From Urechis unicinctus (lineage: Eukaryota > Annelida > Polychaeta > Xenopneusta > Urechidae), in NCBI GenBank assembly GCA_034190875.2, contig CM067355.1:32169335-32233334 (forward strand): a stretch of 64,000 nucleotides of DNA, in the 5' to 3' direction. Below, piece by piece: positions 24,096 to 33,903 of the stretch. Below the pieces are notes generated by a model. That model worked only from the letters and a program-made list of their open reading frames with translations, made no database searches and had not been told where the DNA came from. Each line of letters begins with the position of its first letter. Within the stretch, counting starts at the first letter, position 1. The translations under genes were made by a program, and so were the position numbers.

Positions 24096-24924
24096 GTTAT
24101 CCATGGGAAATGCGGTATGGTTGCACTTATATGCAAAAGCAAAGGGACGTAGCCCTAAACTTCAGCGGAAATGGGATGGCCCATATTTTGTAACTCGTAT
24201 AATAAGCGATGTTCTGGTAATGATTAAAAAATGCGCAAAGGGAAGGACACAGGTTGTCCATATATAGAGATTGCCTGAAGCCTTACGCTCAGGCTATAAC
24301 TCCTCGCTGGGTTAGCGATGCCGCCCGAGGGGCAACAGTGCCACAGTCAGCGATCCGCAGACCATTTCGACAGCCCAAGCCGTCGGAGAGATACTGATAT
24401 GACTGATAATGTGAACAAATTTGTATGTTAATTCCATGTTGGTTTTTTTAGGATAAGTGTATATAATGCAGGCTGATCACATGATTAGCATCGGGCGAGA
24501 TAGTTAGCCGGGTTATAATTGCCCTCGTCTCTCAGGTGAGGTTGTCCGCTAAAATTGTTACTTCAGTTATTTTGATACGGATGAAGGAAAACAAAGTTGC
24601 TTGATTTCGGTTTCCGGTATCGTCTGCTTGTTTTAGTCCGCTTGTTCACCGTAACCGAGTAAGTCGTATTGGTTAGTCATAATAGTCATGTTTCGGTGTA
24701 GTTCTTCCGCTGCGGTCCATCGGGGAAGAGGAGCACCATTGCGCATTTTGCGAGTTATCAATAGATATGGGGAGACATTTTTTGAGTTGCCCTGCATTCG
24801 GGGGTTTGGGTGATGGGGAGAGGTTGGACGACGTTGGTGTCGAGCCCCCAACGTCGACAACTGCGTCGGGCGTGGAACTGGGATTTGAGGTAGCCGATCT
24901 TGTCATTCAAAATAAACATGAACT

Positions 24925-25120
24925 TTTCAAAATTTGTCTGACCGGATTATAATCGCCTTTGACGAAATGTCACAAGTAAACTAACTCAACATTCATTTAT
25001 GTGAAAAATTGTTCTTCATATGTATATTTGTGTAATTATCGTGTTTAATTGGAACTCATGTATCGTTCACGCCGCATTCTGTTACGATCATCGCACGACG
25101 TCAATAAGACGTCGTGTCAG
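24925..25120 (+). mobile_element. Penelope-like fossil, piece P3 with hairpin
   Basis: It matches the leader of P1: ACTTTTCAAAATTTGTCTG, GACGAAATGTCACAAG and the stem-loop GCACGACGTC-AATAA-GACGTCGTGT at 25093-25117. The stem sequence differs from that of P1 but still pairs. It is an insertion inside gypsy copy A. Confidence 0.5.
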
Positions 25121-25380
25121 AGGGGTCCGTTACCCCTCATGAGCCACCCAAGTTAGGAAACGAAGTCACGGCGGAAAAATCGTCGCAAGAAAGAGCGAAG
25201 GCTGATCCACTCCAGGAACTGAGAGAGTTAATCGTGCATGGCCAGGTGATGCAAGACCTCCACATACTTCTGCTCCAGCCTATCCAGGAAAATAATAGGT
25301 TTTTTATGCAGGTGACATCCCGGCAACAGGAGCCGTACTTGGTTAACAGTTTATCGCGTGTGTTCAATTAAAATATTATT

Positions 25381-26150
25381 GACTAATGTTACACATGATA
25401 TTTATAACCCAGTTGTTGCCATATAGGGTTTTTATGGTTGTACATTTAATATATGAGGGCTCGATTGTTTGAGGAGAATGTTATCCAAATATTTACCTCC
25501 GACTAATGTTATCGCGTACTGCTGTTATTTAGGATATTTATATCCTAGTTATGTTCAACTAGGGTTGTTATGGTTGAACATATATGAGGGCTCGATTGTT
25601 TGAGGAGAATGTTATCCAAACATTTACCTCTGACTAATGTTATCGTGTACTGCTGTTATTTAGGATATTTATATCCTAGTTATGTTCAACTAGGGTTGTT
25701 ATGGTTGAACATATATGAGGGCTCGATTGTTTGAGAATGTTATCCAAACATTTACCTCTGACTAATGTTATCGTGTACTGCTGTTATTTAGGATATTTAT
25801 ATCCTAGTTATGTTCAACTAGGGTTGTTATGGTTGAACATATATGAGGGCTCGATTGTTTGAGGAGAATGTTATCCAAACATTTACCTCTGACTAATGTT
25901 ATCGTGTACTGCTGTTATTTAGGATATTTATATCCTAGTTATGTTCAACTAGGGTTGTTATGGTTGAACATATATGAGGGCTCGATTGTTTGAGGAGAAT
26001 GTTATCCAAACATTTACCTCTGACTAATGTTATCGTGTACTGCTGTTATTTATAATATTTAATATCTAGTTATGGTCAACTAGGGTTGTTATGGTTGAAC
26101 ATATACGAGGGCTCGATTGTTAGAGGAGAATGTTATCCAAATATTTACCC
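25381..26150. repeat. 131-bp tandem repeat, about six units
   Basis: GACTAATGTTATCG recurs at 25501, 25632, 25760, 25891 and 26022 (periods 131, 128, 131, 131), with a diverged first unit at 25381. Each unit contains two inverted repeats, AGGATATTTATATCCT and GTTCAACTAGGG...ATGGTTGAAC. Gypsy copy B has only one related unit (about 32941-33030), so the array grew in copy A. Confidence 0.92.
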
Positions 26151-26395
26151 ATGTTAAATATTTATTACTGAGATTAATATATTTACGATGAGCAAATATA
26201 GTATATAGAAAAGATCTATGTATCTCGGGTTGTAAAATAGAGGACATGGTGTGAGGGCAGACCATTTCAGGGCTCGACATTAACCACTGCCCGATTGCCC
26301 GGGACAAGTAATTTTCACAGACGATATTTGTTTAGGCGGGAAACTTGAAGACGGAATTTATGGGATATGTTAGCAGAAGTGTATATATATGACGA

Positions 26396-27245
26396 AATCG
26401 CAAACTGGAACTTGCTTAATTTGTTGATAAACATTCATGTAATAATTCCTTTGGTGCATTTTGTGTTTATGGTGTATGGTGTTTATGGTGTATGATTGTC
26501 CCTCGATCATTGTGGGACGTCAACAAGATGTCTTGCAGGGCTACTCCAATACCAGCCTGAATCTTGTAATGAGATTATAAAGCAAAGGTAATTGATGATC
26601 GTGTGTGATTTTTGACCTTCCATTGGTTCATCATTCATAATAACGTTTTTCTCCCGTTGGGATCGCAGTCGCATCTAGCAAACAAACAGCAACCTGCAGC
26701 CGACCAAGATTGCTTCTTCCTGCATATATCATCACAAGACTAAGATGGCTGAGGATTTTCAGACAAGTAGAAATTAACCAGGTCATATTTTAATCCAACC
26801 AATTGATTGATAACCCGTCAACATCCCGTCTGGTACACAGCATCAGGTGACTAATCATCCACAGTGCATCTGGGAAATAACACCATGGGGACCAAACAAA
26901 CTGACTACACCAGACAACTGCCTCAGGAACCCTGACCACTATCGGCTATATTGTCGTTTAATAAAAGCACCTTCACATTTTGTGCAATCACAACCTAACA
27001 AAGGAGCCGAACACCCAGTTAATACCTTCGTATTAGAAAACCTTCACAACCGTTCGAATCACAAACAACCAAGAGAAAGCCGAGGCGCTTTGTTGTCAAG
27101 TTTGTTCTCTTAATGCCGCGGCTGAGCCCAACCAATGACAATCTACAAACATCGCCAAACTAATTGCAGTAAAAATATGTCACTATGGGCAAGGGGCAAA
27201 GAAAAAAATCGCCCATTATTTGGTGCAAGACTACTAAAGAGCCAC
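26396..27245 (+). mobile_element. Penelope-like fossil, piece P4
   Basis: It runs from GACGAAATCGCAAACTGGAA through the hairpin at 26512-26536, GGGCTACTCCAATACCAGCC and the coding segment near 26900-27240. It is then cut off at a T run (27257-27281). It is broken. Confidence 0.5.
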
Positions 27246-27256
27246 ACTTTTCGCTC

Positions 27257-27281
27257 TTTTTTTTTTTTTTTTTTTTTTTTG
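27257..27281. repeat. poly-T tract
   Basis: About 25 T in a row separate Penelope-like sequence from the CR1/L2-like LINE. It could be the poly-A tail of an unseen reverse-strand insertion. Confidence 0.6.
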
Positions 27282-27284
27282 AGC

Positions 27285-29700
27285 GTTACCATGGGTTGTT
27301 ACGACTTAGCCACACTCAGGTTGCTCGCCAGGATCACGGCCAGCACTCCGTGTAACCCAGATCTCTGGTCATGCCTTAAAGGGCTTGGCGTCCACAGACA
27401 CACCACAAGGAAAGCTAGAGGTGGCGCTCGTCTGCGCAGGCCTATTAAAGTCAGGATTACATCAGCTCCACAACAGCAATACCAATCAGCTGATTTTACC
27501 ACTCCCAGAAAGGGCCAGATAAACAACCTGGGGCCGTATCCATAAAGAAACTTAAGTCCGCAAACTCAGGTTTTTGAGACGGCAAGCTGAGCTGGCCGTC
27601 TTAACCGTATCCATAAAGAATCTTAAGTCTCCTAGCGTGCTCAACTCTGAGTCAGCTAGGTAGCTGACTTAAGTTCGCTAGCTCAAACTTAACAATGGCG
27701 GTCCAACGTTAATATTTCCAGGAAAATGCTTTCACAGATATGAATAAGAACATGTATGTTCCTAAAATGAACCAAAACATAATCAGCCGTTCGTTATTAA
27801 TGACACACCAATTTTTATAGTGATATTTAAATTATTCACGCCGCAAGCTGTTTTCGTAAAAACGAAGCGGGGAATTCTTCGCAAACGCTTCGGACAGTGT
27901 TTTGTGGGTCTACCAAAGAGCGAGTTTGCTTACAGTAGATTTGAATTAGGAATGGTTTGTGGAATGATCATAGTGGGTGGGAGTTTCTACATCAATAGCG
28001 CAATTATTCACGATTGGTCATGTTACAGATAAATTTCTTAAACTTCATTAATCAAAACAACGGGGCCAAGATTCACATTTCGTATGATTGAATATAAGAA
28101 AAGCAGGTGCCAAGCCTACAAGTATATAAATCCACTTCATGATAAAATGGCAGATATTGAAAGTGCCCCCAAAGCACACAACGACAAGGGTTATTTTGCG
28201 ATAAAAATCTCCGCTTTATACGTCAAATACAACGACACGTCATAATCTAATGACGCGCAGTGACCCAGTAACGCGCGAATTCCAACGGACTGTCAAACAA
28301 CAAAACTCAACAAGGATTGTTTGTATTCATCGTGGAAAAATAATGTTATTAGTGCAAGCATGGTCGATGGAATTATTTCCCAATCGTGTGGATTAGCTGT
28401 GATTGTTTTGCCGATTATAAACAATGGTTCATCGTGCCGCTGGCGTTGTGCCTTGTGGTCATGTTCATGGATAACAAGCATTACAATGCCGTAGATTGGA
28501 GTGCTGAAACTCGTATATTATACTAGCTCCGGTCATAACGGTAACATGGATTTATGTCTACTGACGTCTTGTAGGGCTAATATTATACCTGATATCACCG
28601 TATATTATACTTGATACCATATAATATTGTACAGCCGGATTGAATAAAGGTGAGTGACATATTCATAAACAACCGGTTTAAAGACTATTCCTTTTTTACT
28701 TTGTTTTGATAAACGATCAGTTGATAACGACAGTACTAGGTTTAGACTGTATTATATGAAATAGTCAGACTAGACCATTTCCATTCCTTCGTCTAAATCG
28801 ACCAGTCTTAGCCACTTTATTCCATTTTCTGTCTAATGAACACAGAGACAAACTATGATCGCGAAGGTACATGAGTGAAATTATAGCCACTAATCGTTTT
28901 TGGCTGTTTGCCAGCCTTGAGCTGACGGTCTCAGCTGAGTTCGCTAACAATTTGTTTTGTGGATACGCTTGAGTTCACCGACTTAGCTTAGCACGCCGAC
29001 TCAAGTTAAGACGACTCAAGTTAAGATTCTTTATGGATACGGCCCCTGGTGTCTCTCCCTGCAGCTATTGAGACTCAGATTGGACACAGCCCACTGTGCA
29101 ATGGTAATCCGGGACATAATAGGCCTGCATCATTGTCATCAGGTACACACAATCTGCTTCCTGTCGAAGTCAGTCACAAAACTGACAGTAAGATCGGTCA
29201 CTCAGGTACATTTCTCACAGTGTACAGCCTTAATGCACAGTCGGTTACAAGACTGAGTCACTTTCAGATATGATTACAGAGAAGGACATGGACATTCTAG
29301 CTCTGTCAGAAACATGGCTGGGCACAGCTGGAGATCAGCAGATACCATATGAACTCGTGCCATCAGGTTACATGATGCACAGTGCTCCTAGGTCCAACAA
29401 CAAGCGGGGAGGTGGTGTCGCCATTGTGTATAAAGCTGGGCTATCAATCCATCTTGTCACTTCAGTACAACAGAAATACACCCAGTTGAACATACAGAAT
29501 GTCTGCTCAGCACCAAGCACCCTACCATCAGGATTTGTGTTATCTACCGACCCCCTCCATTTGAAAAAACGGTCTGAGTAACACCAACTTCTTTGATGAG
29601 TGGTCCGTTTACCTAGACCACCTCTCAGCATCACCTACAGACCCCATAATTCTTGGAGACATCAACTTCCATCTTGATGTCCCTGTAAATTTGGTATAAT
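27285..29700 (+). mobile_element. CR1/L2-like LINE, 5' part, split by a Harbinger
   Basis: The left piece (27285-27530) encodes YDLATLRLLARITAS, WSCLKGLGVHRHTTRKARGG and RPIKVRI, the basic leader seen before the endonuclease in this LINE type. After the Harbinger (27531-29045) the right piece (29049-29690) gives the endonuclease: VYSLNAQSV, MDILALSETWLG (catalytic Glu), RGGGVAIVYKAG and, in another frame, DPIILGDINFHLD. At least one frame change lies near 29575. The element ends in a TAA microsatellite (29698-29718). The reverse transcriptase is missing. Confidence 0.72.
27531..29045. mobile_element. Harbinger copy 2, non-autonomous, same family as copy 1
   Basis: Both ends carry GGGCCGTATCCATAAAGAA. 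The flanks are the 3-bp duplication CTG (27528-27530 and 29046-29048). The first 190 bp match the right end of copy 1 down to the transposase start region (AACAATGGCGG). A second CCGTATCCATAAAGAATCTT lies inside at 27606. The middle has no transposase or Myb gene, so this is a defective 1.5-kb derivative. Confidence 0.85.
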
Positions 29701-29714
29701 AAATAATAATAATA

Positions 29715-31034
29715 ATAAACATTCACGCATGTAATAATTCCTCATGTGCATTTCGTGTTTATGTTGTATGATAAACCGTCTACACCAGACAACTGCCCCA
29801 GGGAACCTGACCACTATCAACTATATTGTCGTTTAATAAAAGCATCTTCACATTTTGTGCGATCAGGACCTTATAAATGAGCCAAACACCCAGTTTATAC
29901 CTTCGTATAAGAAAACCTTCACAACCGTTAGAATCAAAAACAACCAAGAGAAAGCCGAGGCGCTTTGGCGTCAAGTTTGTTCTCTTTATGCTGCCGCTGA
30001 GCCCAACCGATGCAGATCAACAAACATCACCAAACTAATTGCAGTAAAAATATGTCAATATGGGCAAGGGGCGAAGAAAAAAATCGCCCATTATATGGTG
30101 CAAGACTACTAGAGAGCTACACTCTTCGCTCTTACAGAAACCCATGCCCGGAAAATGACGATCTCCAAGGGACTAAAGGTCTACTCCATTGATAAAGAGC
30201 ATCACGTCAAAGTCTGGTTGTTTTTTTTTATGGTGGAAAGGATCCCAACAACCGGACAAGAGACACTCACCTGGGTGAGAACAAAGGTAGAGAATATATT
30301 GTCAAGCAACAATCAAGCTGATTGTCTGCCTCAACACAGAACCGATGACAAAAGTCATCGTCTTGTCGTCGGTACTCACCCAGACTAATGAGAAAACAAA
30401 AACAAAACCTCACCATCACCCCGCTCAGTGCGACGCTCGAACATACAAAAAAAAGATTAACGCCCCTCTCACAGCCTGCCTTGACGACACAGGAACAAAA
30501 ACCGTTGTAGCGACAAGAAGACAATCAATGACGAATGTGACGTCACATTCCGACAGAAGAGCTGTCAATCTATTAGATGCTGAATACAGATTACTTTTTT
30601 TTCGTTTATGTTCACTAGAGGCCAACATAACACGTGAAGAGAAACTCGCCCTCATCACTCTGTCTACTCGTTTGTTTAACATTGTATAGCTATTTGATAA
30701 AGGCCCTATAGAGGTCATACGGAATACAACTATCTACAATAATATGTAGCACTCCAACAGCTACAGGTAGGCGAGATCTACAGGAAACTACCAACAGACA
30801 GAGCAAGTACTTACAGTAGCAGTAGAGCCTCTGGAATAGACTGTAGACATCTCCGGAAAGTGTGTAAACTTCCTCAATGGATACAAACCCACAACAGCAA
30901 GGTTGTACCTTCAACCAAAAATCCAAAAAGCTAACATAGCGGCTACTGGACGCCCTATCATATCGGACACTGAAGAAAGTCATGTCTGTACAAATGAAAA
31001 CCTAGCCTTACTGGTACGGCCATGATATTGTAAC
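29715..31034 (+). mobile_element. Penelope-like fossil, piece P5 with reverse transcriptase motif
   Basis: It begins in the family leader (ATTCACGCATGTAATAATTC) joined to the TAA microsatellite. It carries the FTTVRIKNNQEKAEALWRQV segment, then a segment specific to this copy (about 30345-30690, LSLEANIT-like), and the reverse transcriptase fingers region: YKPTTARLYLQPKIQK and GRPIISDTEES (about 30885-30980). The Y-LPKIHK...GRPI-S pattern is typical of Penelope-like elements. It ends at ATATTG where gypsy LTR sequence begins. It is broken; no GIY-YIG domain was found. Confidence 0.5.
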
Positions 31035-33590
31035 GGACCTATTTGAGTTGCATGTATTTAGTGGGGTTTGTTATGATTTGGGTGCTATTCGAGAAGAGCT
31101 GCTAGGAGTAGTTATGGCTGTCAAACACTTTCATCCTTATCTTTTTGGAAGGAAGTTCCGGGTACGTTCTGATCATGGGGCTCTTCAGTGGCTACTGAAG
31201 TTTAAGAATCCCGAAGGTCAGGTGGCAAGATGGATAGAAATTCTAGCAAGTTATCAGTTCAACATAGTTCATCGTGCAGGAAAGCAACACGGAAATGCCG
31301 ATGCTATGTCTCGTAGACCCTGTCGTCATTGTGCTCACTGCGATCGCAGGGATATTAAAGAGAGCGAACCTGATTGTTGCGTTCAGATGTGTCAGACCGG
31401 TAATAAGGGCAGCGTTGCCATCTGTACGGGGATAGGAGGGAATTGGTTTGAAAGCAGTAGAAAGGTTTAACCGCAGTTTACTCAGCATGCTGTCGAAGTA
31501 TGTGAGCGAATCCCAGTGTGACTGGGATAGCAAACTCCCCTTGCTGCCCATGGCATACCACACTTGCTGTCATAGCACAACCGAGTGCTCACCGAATATG
31601 GTAATGTTTGGGCGTGAGGTTATGCTACCGGTGGATGCTCTTATGGGGACAGCTCCTCAGACTTGTGACATAACTGTGCAACAGTATGCGTCCCAATTGC
31701 GGAATAATTTGCATGACACTTTTGATTTCGTACGCTTACACGCGAGAAATGTTAGTAATCGCCAGAAGAGTTATTATGATGCGCATTCCAAGGGAGGGAC
31801 GGGCTCGTTACCCATGGGAAATGCGGTATGGTTGCACTTATATGCAAAAGTAAAGGGACGTAGCCCTAAACTTCAGCGGAAATGGGATGGCCCATAATTT
31901 GTAACTCGTAAAATAAGCGATGTTCTGGTAATGATAAAAAAAATGCAAAAAGGGATGGACACAGGTTGTCCATAGGGATCGTTTGAAGCCTTACGCTCAG
32001 GCTCTAACTCCTCGCTGGGTTAGCGATGCCGGCCGGGGGGCAACAGTGCCACAGTCAGCGATCCGCGGACCATTTCGACAGCCCAAGCCGCCTGTGCGGT
32101 ACGGATATGACTGATACTGTGATGTTAATTCCATGTTGTTTTTTTAGGATAAGTGTATATAATGCAGGCTGATCACATGATTAGCATCGGGCGAGATAGT
32201 TAGCCGGGTTATAATTGCCCTCGTCTCTCAGGCGAGGTTGTCCGCTAAAATTGTTACTTCAGTTATTTTGATGGGGATGACGGAAAACAAAGTTGCTTGA
32301 CTTCGGTTTCCGGTATCGTCTGCTTATTGTAGTCCGCTCTCTGCCGTAACATAGTAAGTCACATTGGTTAGTCGAAATATTAATAGTCATGTTTCGGTGT
32401 AGTTCTTGCGCTGCAGTCCAGCAAAGCCGTGCTAGTTTGCGCCATCACATTCGGCGTAAGCATAACGCTAACCGGGACATCAAGCGAACTAACAAGCTAA
32501 GTACTGCTGTTGACGTGTTGTTGAGAGGGGATCCGTCGAGAGGCCAAAGACCATACCCATCGGGGATAAGGATTTTGCGAGTTCACAACAAATAATTCCA
32601 TAGATATAGGGACACATTTTTTGGGTTTCCCTGCATTCGGGGGTTTGGGTGATGGGGAGTGGTTGGACGACGTTGGTGTCGAGCCGGAGAGTTGTTTCTC
32701 TCCTGTGCCCCCAACGTCGACAGCTGCGTCGGGCGTGGAACTGGGAGTTGAGCCAGAAGGGTTAGGAAAAGGAGTCCCAGCGGAAAAATCGTCGCAAGGA
32801 AGAACGAAGGAACAACTCCAGGAACTGAGCCTGAGGGAGTTAATAGTGCCTGGCCAGGTGATTCAAGACCTGCGCATTCTTCTGTAAATAATTAATTGTT
32901 TGTTTATGCAGGTGACATCCCGGCAACAGGAGCCATACTGGATTTACAGTTATCGTATACTGCTGTTATTTATAATATTTATTACCTAGTTATCGTATTT
33001 ACATCTAGGATTGTTATGGTTGAACATATGAGAATGAGAATTTACCGATGTTACAGATTGTTGGAGGAGAATGTTAACCATGTTAAATATATTTAGTACT
33101 GAGGTTAATATATTTACGATGAACAAATATAGTATATAGAAAACTTGATGTATCTCGGGTTGTAAAATAGAGGGCATGGTGTGAGGGCACACCATTTTGT
33201 TTAAGGAGGGGGTAGTGTAACGGACCTATTTGAGTTGCTAGGTAACCGGGTTTGTAAAGCGTTGCTATGGTATGGAAACAATGGGGGGATTCGAGATTTG
33301 TTTAGGCGGGAAACTTGAAGACGGAATTTATGGGATATTTTAGCAGAATTGTATATAAGGGCAGGGTTTTCTACAGTCAGAGAGCTGGTTTAGTGGGTGC
33401 TAGGGAAGGATCTGGGCATTTTTAGAGCGATTTAGGTTTAGCCAGGGTAAGGGATTTCATTTATATTCTTAGTGTTGCACTCAGTAGTTTCTGTAATGCC
33501 TGTTGGAATTCTATTTCAAATATACGTATAAAACTTAAACTGGACGTTTGTCTTTCTTCGCTTTAATTTGGGGATTGAGCGTCTAGCAGC
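31032..33590 (+). mobile_element. Ty3/gypsy fossil, copy B
   Basis: In order: about 23 bp of LTR start (TGTAACGGACCTATTTGAGT); an RNase H end (31048-31320; VRSDHGALQWLLKF, FNIVHRAGKQHGNADAMSRR); the integrase C-terminal half (31448-31990; NMVMFGREVMLPVDALMG); an LTR-like block (about 32110-32360); a gag-like segment (32389-32885) that begins with a C2H2 finger (FRCSSCAAVQQSRASLRHHI); a purine tract AAGGAGGGGG; and an LTR (33217 to about 33585) with TATATAAG. The copy is broken, incomplete and mosaic. It shares both junctions with copy A. Confidence 0.68.
33217..33585 (+). repeat. gypsy LTR (type y)
   Basis: It starts TGTAACGGACC directly after a purine tract (AAGGAGGGGGTAG), has GTATATAAGGGCAGGG as TATA region and ends shortly before the helicase fragment. 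The exact right end is uncertain because no matching full-length partner LTR is in the window. Confidence 0.55.
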
Positions 33591-33903
33591 GTTTTGATGG
33601 CTTAAACGGCAAGCTGCAGTGCCTCTTCACCACCATCCCTTTCGCCATGGGTGTGCATATTCTCGACATATGTCATCCACTGCGATCCTTCGGCCAATAT
33701 CCGTATTGGCAGGAGGTTGGGCGGTGCGCTCGGGAAGGACGAACCGGCGAGGCCATCCTATACACTCCACCCTATTCGAAGATCAGTGAAGAAATGGCCC
33801 GTTTTATCGACACAAAAACATGTATTCGCAACTTCGTGTTGAGGATCCTGAAAGTTGAAGTGTTTCCACGTATAGTACAAATAGTGCCACGCCCGTGTTG
33901 ATC
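33588..33903 (+). pseudogene. RecQ-like helicase fragment (motifs V and VI)
   Basis: One open frame reads RFDGLNGKLQCLFTTIPFAM, then GVHILDICHPLRSFGQYPY and WQEVGRCAREGRTGEAILYT, ending at a TGA. These correspond to RecQ motif V (ATxAFGMGxDxPDxRxVIH) and motif VI (WQExGRxxRxGxxxxAxLY). The region just upstream reads GCGTCTAGCAG, which could be a splice acceptor. Helicase motifs I-IV are absent from this strand nearby. Several consensus residues are changed (PFAMGVHILD for AFGMGVDIPD), so this is more likely a decayed copy or lone exon than an active gene. Confidence 0.6.

Larger units (their letters stand above)
24098..26395 (+). mobile_element. Ty3/gypsy fossil, copy A (integrase end, LTR, gag-like part)
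   Basis: In order: the C-terminal end of an integrase (about 24098-24400; MGNAVWLHLYAK, LQRKWDGPYF, PQSAIRRPFRQPKP); an LTR-like block with GTATATAATGCAGG (about 24410-24660); a gag-like segment starting MFRCSS (about 24688-25371); a 131-bp tandem array (25381-26150); and a piece of a second LTR type (about 26330-26395). The same order occurs in copy B at 31032-33590. A Penelope-like piece P3 (about 24925-25120) lies within it. The element is broken and far from complete. Confidence 0.6.

Noticed and set aside
28556-28585. TGACGTCTTGTAGGGCTA inside Harbinger copy 2, resembling the hairpin's right arm
   Set aside because: Only about 17 nt match and the left arm is missing; probably chance or a tiny fragment.
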